From contig NZ_FCNU01000032.1 of the NCBI RefSeq assembly GCF_001545115.1, forward strand, positions 62,001 through 126,000: a DNA stretch of 64,000 nt, in the 5' to 3' direction. The stretch is from Candidatus Protochlamydia phocaeensis. GTDB taxonomy: Bacteria > Chlamydiota > Chlamydiia > Chlamydiales > Parachlamydiaceae. The position numbers and the translations under genes were made by a program. The notes below the pieces were generated by a model. It was not told where the DNA came from. It did no database searches and was given only the letters and a program-made list of their open reading frames with translations. Positions 16,520-24,765 of the stretch are shown in pieces; within the stretch, counting starts at the first letter, position 1; every line of letters begins with the position of its first letter.

Positions 16520-17401
16520 CTAAGTCGCTGCTTTTTGCCCTTCTCCCTGGCTTTTTTCCATTCCTATTCTAGATTCGCTCATGGATTCGAGAAGGGAAAA
16601 GCGCAGATAAGAGTCTAGACGATTATGCCATCCTTTCAGCCAGCGCTGCTCTTTTCTTTCTGGCGGCGCATTATCAACGCGCTGGGCTAAGATGGCTTGG
16701 GCGCTTTGAATGAATTCTTCAATGGCAGTTCTGCCGGAAGCTGTTCCGGACATTTTTTCCAGCACTTGCAAAAGTCCCCATCCTAGCCCGTTATAGCGCT
16801 CATGCGTGGACAGGCCTTCCCCTTTAAAGTTGATATAGTCAAGCAACACAAAAAGTCCATGCGAGTGGTGGGCTAAGCGATGGAACTGGTAAGCGATGTG
16901 CTCTTGCTGGCCCACTGTAAGATTTTTTAAGAGGGACGGTAAAGCGCGCTGCAGACGCTCCACCATAAATTGCACTTGCAAGTCAATATGATCGATAAGA
17001 AGCTGGCGTAGCTCTTCCATGAGAGGGCTTTGCTGGGCTTGCTGAAATTCTTGGCGCGTTTTCCAGGGGCATCCGCGAGCCTCTCGAAGCCAATCAGGCA
17101 AATCGACCCCTTGTTGCAGGAAAAAAGCGAGCAAGGAGGGAAACGTTTCTTTAAAGACTCTTTTCTCTCCTTCATCCGGATACCAAATGAAATGGCCGAT
17201 TCCAAGAGAAGCGAATTCCTCCCCTTCATTCCATGTCGTCAAGCCCGCTCGTTTGCCCGCGCATTCATTGTGCCAAATTTGTTTCCCCATATAGTGCGCT
17301 TCTTCAGAGGAAAGATGGATGGAGTGGTCGCAGGGAAAATAGGTGCCAATTGCGGCAATTAAGACAAGCGGGACAAGTCCGCTCCACCAAGCTTTATTCA
17401 T
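16520..17401 (-). CDS. secreted lysozyme-like protein
   Basis: 293 residues. The N-terminus MNKAWWSGLVPLVLIAAIGT is a signal peptide or anchor. The segment GKQIWHNECAGKRAGLTTWN, then GEEFASLGIGHFIWYPDEGE, places a Glu about 20 residues before a GIGH motif, like the Glu/GxGH layout of lysozyme-like (GH24-type) enzymes. It starts directly after the nagZ stop codon (no gap), so the pair is translated together, fitting a role in peptidoglycan cleavage and recycling in the periplasm. The lysozyme relation is an inference; the C-terminal half has no recognised domain. Confidence 0.6.
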   Translation of the reverse strand: MNKAWWSGLVPLVLIAAIGTYFPCDHSIHLSSEEAHYMGKQIWHNECAGKRAGLTTWNEGEEFASLGIGHFIWYPDEGEKRVFKETFPSLLAFFLQQGVDLPDWLREARGCPWKTRQEFQQAQQSPLMEELRQLLIDHIDLQVQFMVERLQRALPSLLKNLTVGQQEHIAYQFHRLAHHSHGLFVLLDYINFKGEGLSTHERYNGLGWGLLQVLEKMSGTASGRTAIEEFIQSAQAILAQRVDNAPPERKEQRWLKGWHNRLDSYLRFSLLESMSESRIGMEKSQGEGQKAAT

Positions 17402-19078
17402 TTACATTCCATTCATTAAAACATTTTTAGCCGCTTCAAGAGAATAAGCTGTCGTACCGAAAGTACAGACAAGAACAGCAGCAGACTGCAGGAGAACCGC
17501 ATCAGTTGGATTGCGAACAGCAATCGCAACAGCCTGGGGGCATTTTTTGCATATGTGCTCAAATAATTTTACTTGCTGGGCATGTTTCCAGCAATTATAG
17601 GAAAAGAAAAAGCAGAAGTCAGCCTGGCCGGCTATTTTGGTTAGTGCTTGAACTTGTTCGCTTGAAGGATTTAAGTCATCAAAGTAAAGTAATTTTGCCT
17701 GCCCTTCCATAGCTGTCCACTGCGTCTGCTCCAGCTCTTCCCGCAAAACAGCAGGCGCAATAACGACAATTGATCGATCTTGCAGATTTAAGGGAAGAGG
17801 AAATTGACTGGAAACCACATTGATAGCCGTGCAAGCGATTTTTTCAGCCAATTGATTATGCTGTTCAACCAGCTGATCTAAGCAAGTCCCATCAGGTTGC
17901 GGATCAAGCAACCTATAAGCCTGCTTAAGGGCCAAAATACGCTGAACCGATTGATCAAGCCGCTCTTCGGCCAACACTCCTTGCTGGACGGCATTGACCA
18001 AGAAGCGGTGAATTTTTAAAATATCTTCGGTGGTCAATTCCAATCCCTGCTGATGGCTCAGCAGTTGCTTTCCTCCCAATAAAATAATATCGTGACCCGC
18101 TTGCAGGCTATTCAAAGCCGCTTCTTCTATAGAAGGGCACTGATCCAAAAGCCCTTGCATGACTAAAGAATCGGTTAGGACCACCCCCCTATATCCCCAT
18201 TCCTTTCTTAACAGACCGTCAATAATGGCAGAAGAAAACGTGGCGCAATGCTCCTGATCTAAAGCAGGGATAAGCAAATGAGCTGTCAAGATGGCTGGCG
18301 CTTGATGGCTCAACAGATAAAAAGGAGGCCATTCAGTCTGTTGCAGATCGTGCCGCGATTTATTCAAGATGGGCAGGCTCTCATGCGAGTCGATTTTTAC
18401 ATCTCCATGCCCAGGAAAATGCTTCAGGGTCGCAATAATGCCGGCGCGCGTATAGCCAGCAAGCGCCCTAGCCCCAAATAAAGCGACTTGTTCCGGATCA
18501 AAGCTAAAAGCGCGAATGCCGATAATGGGATTAAAGGGATTGCTATTGACATCGACAACGGGAGCTAAATTCATATTGACGCCAACAGTCCTAAGCTCTT
18601 GGCCAACTGCATAAGCGCATTCTTCCGCCCAATCAGGCTGATGGGTTTGCCCTAAGGCATAGTTGCCTGGAAAAACCGTAAAGCCTTTTTTTAAACGATT
18701 GACAACGCCTCCTTCTTGGTCCACTGCAATAAACAACGGAATTCCCTTTGCCTTTTGCAGGGCAGCTGATTGCAAGCCGGCGCTAAGAGCACTGATTTGT
18801 CCGGGAGAATGCAGTCCATTAGCCCATTGATAATAAATGAACCCGCCTACATGAGCCTCTTGAATGAGACGCTCCGAGTCCACGTTGTTGATTTCCCCGT
18901 GAAAATGGACAAGAAGCAGCTGACCGACTTTTTCTTCTATTGTCAATTCATCTAAAGAAGGAAACAAACTGCTATTGAGCGGTGAGAAAAAGCAAATCAA
19001 GGGAATGACGCTCCATCTTAGGAATAAAAAAGCCAGATCTAAAAAGAAGCCGATCGCGGGACGAAACATAAAAAGCAA
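17402..19078 (-). CDS. nagZ: beta-N-acetylhexosaminidase, glycoside hydrolase family 3
   Basis: 558 residues. GH3 landmarks are FIAVDQEGGVVNRLKKGFTV (about 117-134), KHFPGHGDVKIDSH with the Asp230-His232 acid/base dyad typical of NagZ, and LTDSLVMQGL with nucleophile Asp303. An about 200-residue C-terminal domain follows, as in two-domain NagZ of Gram-positives. The hydrophobic N-terminus (to about residue 38) suggests export or membrane anchoring, unlike cytosolic E. coli NagZ. It removes GlcNAc from muropeptides. Co-translated with the lysozyme-like gene downstream. Confidence 0.92.
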   Translation of the reverse strand: MLFMFRPAIGFFLDLAFLFLRWSVIPLICFFSPLNSSLFPSLDELTIEEKVGQLLLVHFHGEINNVDSERLIQEAHVGGFIYYQWANGLHSPGQISALSAGLQSAALQKAKGIPLFIAVDQEGGVVNRLKKGFTVFPGNYALGQTHQPDWAEECAYAVGQELRTVGVNMNLAPVVDVNSNPFNPIIGIRAFSFDPEQVALFGARALAGYTRAGIIATLKHFPGHGDVKIDSHESLPILNKSRHDLQQTEWPPFYLLSHQAPAILTAHLLIPALDQEHCATFSSAIIDGLLRKEWGYRGVVLTDSLVMQGLLDQCPSIEEAALNSLQAGHDIILLGGKQLLSHQQGLELTTEDILKIHRFLVNAVQQGVLAEERLDQSVQRILALKQAYRLLDPQPDGTCLDQLVEQHNQLAEKIACTAINVVSSQFPLPLNLQDRSIVVIAPAVLREELEQTQWTAMEGQAKLLYFDDLNPSSEQVQALTKIAGQADFCFFFSYNCWKHAQQVKLFEHICKKCPQAVAIAVRNPTDAVLLQSAAVLVCTFGTTAYSLEAAKNVLMNGM

Positions 19079-19446
19079 ATATATAAAGATGAAGAAAAGA
19101 CGTTTAGAGATTTCTTAAAACTCGCAGTTGCCTCTATTCGAGATAATTTTCTCCCTAGGAAAAGAACTCGAATCCAGGCTCTTAGAGGGTGTCTTTATAG
19201 CAAATCTCGCATTTCAGGAAAATAAAGATGAGAATAAAGATCTTAAATACCTGAATTTGGAGTTTTTTTGCTCTTTAGACTGCGTCAAAGCCTCAGGGAT
19301 AAACAATTGGCAAGCGCTTTCACATCAGTCCAAAGGGATAAAAAAACTCCAAACCCGGATTAAATAGAAGAAATTCTTACTTGACCCTATCAATTGAAAA
19401 ACCACTCTTGAATTTACTTCGGTAGAGAGTTTGAAAGCCCTATTGC
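19079..19446. repeat. intergenic region with RepA fragment and RepC element
   Basis: No gene is supported. At 19134-19198 the sequence GAGATAATTTTCTCCCTAGG, then AAAGAACTCGAATC and CTTAGAGGGTGTC match the right half of the RepA repeat. At about 19250-19362 a second element has inverted ends CCTGAATTTGGAGTTTTTTT and AAAAAAACTCCAAACCCGG; a similar end occurs near 32903 (RepC). Confidence 0.5.
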
Positions 19447-20361
19447 TTATAGATTAGGGGCGGATTGCTGAGCCACCCACTCTGACCAAGAAAGACGGAA
19501 ATCCGGAACTTGCCGGCAATAGGTATAAAAATCCCTGACGAACCTTAATCGTTCTACAGCCGGTTCCTGTTTATAGCTGTCTGGCTTGCTAAGGTCAAAA
19601 AGATCCGATCCCCTTAAAGCTTTCTGTCTATCCAAAATATCCTCGAACCGCACCTTCGTGGCATTTAACATCATATCATACAAAGCCATAAAAGTCGTTG
19701 TCCGCCCCTTGCCCCCTTTGCAATGAAAATGAATCCAACTATTGGAAGGAAGCGCCTTGACCAAGGCAATAAATTGATCGACGGCTTGGTCGGAAGGCCG
19801 ATGATGATCGGTCACCGGCAACCGTATATAGGTAAATCCAAATGATTCGATCAATTCCCTCTCAGTTTTTACTTCTTTTACTTCAACTTGATAGGACTTT
19901 CCATGTGGATCAATAAGAATCGTGCCGGATTGAAGGGCTAGCTGCAGCCGTCTTTGCTCATCGGCCTCCACTTCCTCCAAGGATTTTCCCTTATTTCCGT
20001 AGTTCGCTTTTCCATCTGTCCAGCTTACGGCCAATCCATTGATCAACCCATGCGATTCTTCTCTTAAATCCAAGACAACGAGATGGGAAGTCGGCACTTG
20101 GCAAACTAAGGATAAAAAACTTTCCTCTGAAAACTGCGCGCTTCCCGATGCCTGCAGACCAGTCAATCCCTCTAAACTAATTGACTCGGATTGCTGAACA
20201 AGAGAATCAGCCTCTGCCATTGTTCGCCATTTCGACGGCAAAGCTTCCGAAAGACGAGGATCAAAGATCGGATACAAGCTGGGATGAGACGGACAAAGAA
20301 AAGATTGGCCGATCAGATAGGAAGAGAGAGCCAAAATAATAGTAAAAATAAATGATTTCAT
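19447..20361 (-). CDS. secreted protein-tyrosine-phosphatase-like (phytase-type) phosphatase
   Basis: 304 residues with signal peptide MKSFIFTIILALSSYLIGQS. The P-loop HCKGGKGRTT (His213, nucleophile Cys214, Arg220) has the HCxxGxGRTT form of cysteine phytases such as Selenomonas PhyA and Legionella LppA, rather than ordinary PTPs. A candidate general-acid Asp lies in RLPVTDHHRPSDQ (about 181-191), just before a helix. It probably dephosphorylates inositol phosphates or phosphoproteins in the periplasm or host. Monocistronic, with AT-rich DNA upstream. Confidence 0.8.
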   Translation of the reverse strand: MKSFIFTIILALSSYLIGQSFLCPSHPSLYPIFDPRLSEALPSKWRTMAEADSLVQQSESISLEGLTGLQASGSAQFSEESFLSLVCQVPTSHLVVLDLREESHGLINGLAVSWTDGKANYGNKGKSLEEVEADEQRRLQLALQSGTILIDPHGKSYQVEVKEVKTERELIESFGFTYIRLPVTDHHRPSDQAVDQFIALVKALPSNSWIHFHCKGGKGRTTTFMALYDMMLNATKVRFEDILDRQKALRGSDLFDLSKPDSYKQEPAVERLRFVRDFYTYCRQVPDFRLSWSEWVAQQSAPNL

Positions 20362-20496
20362 AGATGGTAATTAATATTATTTAAAGAGGATTTATTTTAA
20401 TAATAAAGTCGTATTATAACAAAATAATTTTTTAAAGTAATGTAAATTATTTATTAAGAAATATTTTTAATAAATTCAAAATTGATTCAGTTTAGC

Positions 20497-21171
20497 CTAA
20501 ATAACGCGAACGACAGCCAGACCATCTAAGCGGCCACTCGGTCCGACAAGCGTGGGAATGACGACTGATTCCAAGCGAGGATGACGCGCCAAATAATCAT
20601 TGAACGCGTAAATGACCTCAGCCTCTTGATGGCTAGGATAACCGACCTTGGGTCCTTTAGGAATCAGATTATCGATTAAGATAAGAGAGCCTGGCCGTGA
20701 AACATGCAAGGCCCAATCCAAGTATAAGGCATTATTTTCCTTATCTGCATCTATGAAGATTAAGTCGAAAGCGGAAAGATTCTCAGCTGCCAGCTGGGCG
20801 AGCTGGTCGACCGCATGTCCTAGCCTGATTTCTACGCAGTGAGCAAGGCCGGCTTGGACAAGATGATCTTGGGCTATTTGTGCATAGAAGGGATTGATCT
20901 CCAAAGACAATAATTTCCCTTGGGGAGGCAGCGCCCGGGCTAGGCAAACGGTGCTATAGCCGCCAAGAACGCCAATTTCCAAAATGCGTTCTGCCGCTTG
21001 GATCTTGGCCATCAAGTAGAGGAATCTGCCTAAATAAATGGGAATTTGAATTTCAGGAAGCCCTTTTTCTAGGGAATGCGTGCGGATAGCGTGCAAAAAT
21101 TCATCTTCTTGCCCAAAGCGTCGGTCCAGATAATCTTTGATTTCATGGGTAGGAGGAAGAGACTCGTTCAT
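20497..21171 (-). CDS. O-methyltransferase (catechol/caffeoyl-CoA OMT type)
   Basis: 224 residues from ATG 21171 (MNESLPPTHEIKDYLDRRFG); a longer TTG start is possible but overlaps the gene before. SAM-binding motif RILEIGVLGGYSTVCLARAL, acidic GKLLSLEIN, metal-binding LIFIDADKENNALYLDWAL and the late LILIDN segment are typical of divalent-metal dependent OMT family 3. The substrate is probably a catechol-like small molecule but is not known. It is the last gene of an alaX-glutaminyl cyclase-OMT run, four bases after the previous stop. Confidence 0.88.
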   Translation of the reverse strand: MNESLPPTHEIKDYLDRRFGQEDEFLHAIRTHSLEKGLPEIQIPIYLGRFLYLMAKIQAAERILEIGVLGGYSTVCLARALPPQGKLLSLEINPFYAQIAQDHLVQAGLAHCVEIRLGHAVDQLAQLAAENLSAFDLIFIDADKENNALYLDWALHVSRPGSLILIDNLIPKGPKVGYPSHQEAEVIYAFNDYLARHPRLESVVIPTLVGPSGRLDGLAVVRVI

Positions 21172-21175
21172 AGAA

Positions 21176-21976
21176 TTATTTGGCAACGGGGACAAAGCGG
21201 ACTTCAAAAATCAAGGGCCAATATTTGCCTGTAATAAAAAAAGTTTGCGTAGCTTCGTGATAAGCAATCCCATTTAAGACAGCTTCCTTTCCCAACGCTT
21301 TCCGTTCTTTGGCAGACAAGAGGCCGGATGCATCAATCACAGCTGTGACCTTACCGGATGTTTTATCGATTCGAATAATATAATTTGTTCTCCATACATT
21401 AGCATAAATATCATTTCCCACACAGACCAAATCGTTTAGGCGAGAAATTGTTTGCCCTTTGAAGGAGACATTAAGCGTTTTTTGCACAGCCAAAGTCGAG
21501 GGATCTCGTTGTAGAATTTGGCTCGAGCCGTTGGTCATCAAAAGCGACTGCCCATCCGTGCACAGCCCCCATCCTTCTCCTTCATAAGCCAGTTGATATA
21601 AAAGAGCTAAAGGCTTAGGTTGATAAACTAAAGAGACTTCTTCTTTCCATGTCAATTGAATCAAACGTCCCTGCCAGTAAGTCACGCCTTCGCCGAATTG
21701 ATCTTCCGGCAGCAGGATCTGGTCGAGAATTTCTCCCGTTTTTAAATTCAAGCGCCTTAGGCTAGACTTGCCATACAGGCCCGTGCTCTCATAAAGATCC
21801 TCTTGATCAATGAGAAGCCCTTGAGTAAAAGCAGACGGATCATGAGGCAGCGTAGAGATCACTTCGGGAACTAAATGATCAACTTTTTCCCCGAAAAGCG
21901 GAGTCAGGCTTATGTGTATCAACCAGGCAACAAGGAGTACCAACCACCCGGCCCATAGAATGCTCCGCTTCCTCAT
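21176..21976 (-). CDS. glutaminyl-peptide cyclotransferase (plant/bacterial type)
   Basis: 266 residues. An N-terminal hydrophobic segment (WAGWLVLLVAWLIHISLTPL) directs it to the envelope. The beta-propeller family signatures are VISTLPHDPSAFTQGLLIDQ, LYESTGLYGKSSLRRLNLKT, DQFGEGVTYWQGRLIQLTWK, GEGWGLCTDGQSLLMTNGS and LNGIAYHEATQTFFITGKYW. It converts N-terminal glutamine of exported proteins to pyroglutamate. It lies 17 bases after alaX and four bases before the O-methyltransferase gene. Confidence 0.9.
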   Translation of the reverse strand: MRKRSILWAGWLVLLVAWLIHISLTPLFGEKVDHLVPEVISTLPHDPSAFTQGLLIDQEDLYESTGLYGKSSLRRLNLKTGEILDQILLPEDQFGEGVTYWQGRLIQLTWKEEVSLVYQPKPLALLYQLAYEGEGWGLCTDGQSLLMTNGSSQILQRDPSTLAVQKTLNVSFKGQTISRLNDLVCVGNDIYANVWRTNYIIRIDKTSGKVTAVIDASGLLSAKERKALGKEAVLNGIAYHEATQTFFITGKYWPLIFEVRFVPVAK

Positions 21977-21993
21977 CGCAAGCCCAAGCCCCT

Positions 21994-22716
21994 CTATTCT
22001 TTAATCTGATAATAAATTTGCGTAGTCCCTTGTTTTTGTTCAATAGATTTAATGCTTATTTCTCCAATTTCCCCCGTTCGCGAAACAATTGTTCCTCCAT
22101 CTGCAACGCTTCCTACGCCTTCCAAGTGCAAAGCACGCAAGGGTTTATTTTTAGGCAGCCCCGGCTGCAGATAGATGGCCTCTTCTTGAAGGTTTTCTAA
22201 AGATTTAAAGGACCAAGTAAAACGCAAATTGCGCTTAACCAATTCATTAGCGGCAGCTTCCAATTCTTCTTTAATATCCCCTGCTAAAATACCCTGATAG
22301 AGAATCGAGGGCTTCTTACCATGATCGCCTTTTAAAGGATAAAGCGGATGAGGACAATAGCCCATTTGGTGCAAAGCAAAATCAATCACATGTCCGGCTG
22401 AATGAATGCGCATGTGTTTAAAGCGCCTGGTCCAATCCAGGCGTTGGATCACGCGTTCTCCCTCTTTCGGCTCCCTCATCGATTGAAGGAAATGAACAGG
22501 CCGCCCTTCCTTCATCAAAACTTGGTAAACAAACGCCTTCTCTCCATCAGCAAAAAGAAACTCCCCCTGATCCGTTGGCTGTCCGCCCCCTATGGGATAA
22601 AAAATCGTCTGATTGCAAATAACCTTCCAGCGCCCTCCCTCTTCTAATGCCACCTCCAGCAAGACCGCTTCCCCCTCTTGCAAATAGGGATCTGTTAAAT
22701 AGAGAAGCTCTGTCAT
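21994..22716 (-). CDS. alanyl-tRNA editing protein AlaX-like
   Basis: 240 residues homologous to the editing domain of alanyl-tRNA synthetase: FYPIGGGQPTDQGEF, the zinc motif HMRIHSAGHVID and a C-terminal ADGGTIVSRTGEIG. The usual second zinc pair (Cys and His of CGGTH) is replaced by Asp and Ile, so metal binding and deacylation of Ser/Gly-tRNA(Ala) may be altered. First gene of an apparent three-gene operon, with AAAGGAC before the ATG. Cytosolic. Confidence 0.85.
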   Translation of the reverse strand: MTELLYLTDPYLQEGEAVLLEVALEEGGRWKVICNQTIFYPIGGGQPTDQGEFLFADGEKAFVYQVLMKEGRPVHFLQSMREPKEGERVIQRLDWTRRFKHMRIHSAGHVIDFALHQMGYCPHPLYPLKGDHGKKPSILYQGILAGDIKEELEAAANELVKRNLRFTWSFKSLENLQEEAIYLQPGLPKNKPLRALHLEGVGSVADGGTIVSRTGEIGEISIKSIEQKQGTTQIYYQIKE

Positions 22717-22797
22717 AAAAAAATGTCCTTTTCAATTGAGCGATCCAAATTTATACATATTGTATATTTTTTACAATCAATATAAACTTTAACTATT

Positions 22798-23493
22798 TTA
22801 CACCTCGATAGACTGTTTTATTGCGGAAGGCAACGGGCTCATGAGGCCATATTGCGCCAGCTCCTTTTCTCGCCTTTTATATAAAAAGTCGCTTTGCTCC
22901 TTAGTCAATAGCGGATCTTCCAAGCAAGGCCGGTAGATTTTTTCAATGATTTCTCCTGCCGCCTTCTGATAGCTTTGTCTGATTAAAAGAGTCAAGGCGC
23001 ATGCGGTTATTCCCAATCCTTCCCATATATACCCGACAGAGTGGCCTGTATTGGAGTATAGTTGAGTAGCTTCATTGGCCACTGCCGTATCGGAAGAAAA
23101 GATATCGTTTGGATTTTCAAGACGAAAAGGATTCAAGCAAGCCATTGCGCTTAAAACGAGAGGATATAAAAATAAAATGGAAATGCCGACTAAAGAGGCT
23201 TTTCCCATCGTTGTCAAAGGCTGATTTCTTAACTCTTTCAACAATCCTTTTAATACGAGCGGGGCCAAGCGCTTCAGAGTCAGTTTTCGCGCTTTTCTTT
23301 CGTTAATTTTTATGAGCGTAGGCTGCAGGTCCTGTTCAATTTGAAATTTAGCCAACGTGCGCGTGCGTGCGTCCGCCGTCGGTCGAATATCTATGCACAC
23401 ATCTTTTGTCTCACTATTCACAGATTCTGAGATGCCTTCTTCCTTTTGATTCATTTCAAAAACGGAAGACGAAGAAAGAGATAAAGTTGTCAT
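22798..23493 (-). CDS. hypothetical membrane protein
   Basis: 231 residues from ATG 23493 (MTTLSLSSSSVFEMNQKEEG), preceded by AAGG. A Ser-rich, acidic N-terminus of about 100 residues precedes two membrane segments, SLVGISILFLYPLVLSAMAC and GYIWEGLGITACALTLLI, about 50 residues apart; the C-terminal about 60 residues are charged. The layout vaguely resembles chlamydial secreted membrane proteins, but the spacing is wider than the bilobed hydrophobic domain of Inc proteins. Function unknown. Confidence 0.6.
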   Translation of the reverse strand: MTTLSLSSSSVFEMNQKEEGISESVNSETKDVCIDIRPTADARTRTLAKFQIEQDLQPTLIKINERKARKLTLKRLAPLVLKGLLKELRNQPLTTMGKASLVGISILFLYPLVLSAMACLNPFRLENPNDIFSSDTAVANEATQLYSNTGHSVGYIWEGLGITACALTLLIRQSYQKAAGEIIEKIYRPCLEDPLLTKEQSDFLYKRREKELAQYGLMSPLPSAIKQSIEV

Positions 23494-23725
23494 AAAAAAA
23501 CCTTGTTTAATTGCGATTTGTGTAACCAAGGCTACATGTATCCACAGTTACATGTCAAGCTAACGACTTAAAGGTTTTACAATTAGGTAAATACGAATAT
23601 CAAAACGGGAGGGAGGAATAGAGACAATGCGCAATTTTTGGATTTTTAGATTGGATTTCAGTTAAAAAAAGCATAAAATGAACAGCTTTTAAGTGAGTTC
23701 CATCCTGTTTGATAAAGGACAAAAA

Positions 23726-24151
23726 ATGACTTCGGAAACAGTCTCCGGCAGCCAAAGAGCGGCGCATTTTAAAGAAACAAGACTCCAGCGTTTAACCGAG
23801 GTAGTAGAAGACTATACGGAATTAATTGGAGATTTGATTCAGGCAAAAGGCCATGCGCGCGTATGCGATATTGCTAGAGAAATGGGTATTTCGCATGTCA
23901 GTGTCGTGAAAACGCTTAAAAAGCTCATGCGGGACGGGTATATCCTTAAAGAGGAGCATCATATTTATTTAACGCCTAAAGGACAAGAAATGGCCGCTTT
24001 TTCAAAAAGGAAGCATCTCATCCTTTTTGAGTTTTTAATCAAATTAGGCGTACCGGAAAGCATTGCGGCAATAGATGTGGAAGGAATCGAGCATCACATC
24101 AGTGCGACAACCTTGAGCGCAATCGAGGCTCATCTGCAGACCTTGCAATAA
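23726..24151 (+). CDS. mntR: MntR-type manganese-dependent transcriptional regulator
   Basis: 141 residues from ATG 23726, preceded by AAAGGAC. Winged-helix part: YTELIGDLIQAKGHARVCDI, AREMGISHVSVVKTLKKLMR, DGYILKEEHHIYLTPKG. Dimer and metal part: HLILFEFLIKLGVPESIAAI, DVEGIEHHISATTLSAIEAH. This matches Gram-negative MntR (DtxR/MntR family without SH3 domain), which represses manganese uptake genes when bound to Mn2+. No manganese transporter is adjacent, so its targets lie elsewhere. Confidence 0.88.
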   Translation: MTSETVSGSQRAAHFKETRLQRLTEVVEDYTELIGDLIQAKGHARVCDIAREMGISHVSVVKTLKKLMRDGYILKEEHHIYLTPKGQEMAAFSKRKHLILFEFLIKLGVPESIAAIDVEGIEHHISATTLSAIEAHLQTLQ

Positions 24152-24194
24152 GACATGTCAAATTAAAGCAGCTCGATTATACAACTTTGAGAAC

Positions 24195-24566
24195 TTAACC
24201 AATTTGGCGAGCAGGCTCATCGATGATTTGCGTCCATTTCACATTTCCCCAGCAAACCCCGGCAGAATAGAGTGTGCCCAGAACAGGAATCGCCCGGATA
24301 ATTCCAATGAGCATATATAACGTATGAAGCTCAAACTGATAACCGGGAAGGGACAAAATGCGCTTTTCAATCTTTTTCAGTTCAGCGGGAGCATTGAGAG
24401 CTTGTGCTCTTTCTTCATATAGGGCGGACGAGTTTTTCCAAGTTAAAGTAAAGAGGGCTCGCGCTAAATCATAAATCGCTTTGACAGAATTGGATAAAAT
24501 AGTCGCCACTCCGACAACCTGTTGAATGCCAGGGAATATGCAAACAAAATCTGTAGATATTCTCAT
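24195..24566 (-). CDS. hypothetical protein with C-terminal hydrophobic segment
   Basis: 123 residues: FVCIFPGIQQVVGVATILSN, a charged centre with AELKKIEKRILSLPGYQFEL, and LYMLIGIIRAIPVLGTLYSA, GVCWGNVKW. AAAGGTAAG precedes the ATG. The IIRAIPVLGT segment looks like a type found repeatedly in chlamydial small membrane-associated proteins, but I do not recognise a named family. Convergent with mntR. Confidence 0.55.
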   Translation of the reverse strand: MRISTDFVCIFPGIQQVVGVATILSNSVKAIYDLARALFTLTWKNSSALYEERAQALNAPAELKKIEKRILSLPGYQFELHTLYMLIGIIRAIPVLGTLYSAGVCWGNVKWTQIIDEPARQIG

Positions 24567-24648
24567 TCTTACCTTTAATTGAATGATGAGGAGCGGTTTT
24601 TATCGTTTCTTAATTGCTCTTTAGCCGGCTCTAAACCGCATGGATCCT

Positions 24649-24765
24649 TTAAGAGGGTGTATTAAAACCCATAACAATCGATATTTGAAGGTATTTTCTC
24701 CTATCGCTTCCTAGGGGAAAAGAACGCGAATCTAGGTCATTAGCGGCTTTAAGGCATCCTCTAAG
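24649..24765. repeat. RepA dispersed palindromic repeat, full copy
   Basis: Left end TTAAGAGGGTGTATTAAAAC, internal CGATATTTGAAGGTATTTTC and AGGGGAAAAGAACGCGAATC, right end inverted: CGGCTTTAAGGCATCCTCTA. The right end contains the stop codon (TAG on the minus strand) of the 24761-25639 gene. Confidence 0.75.
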
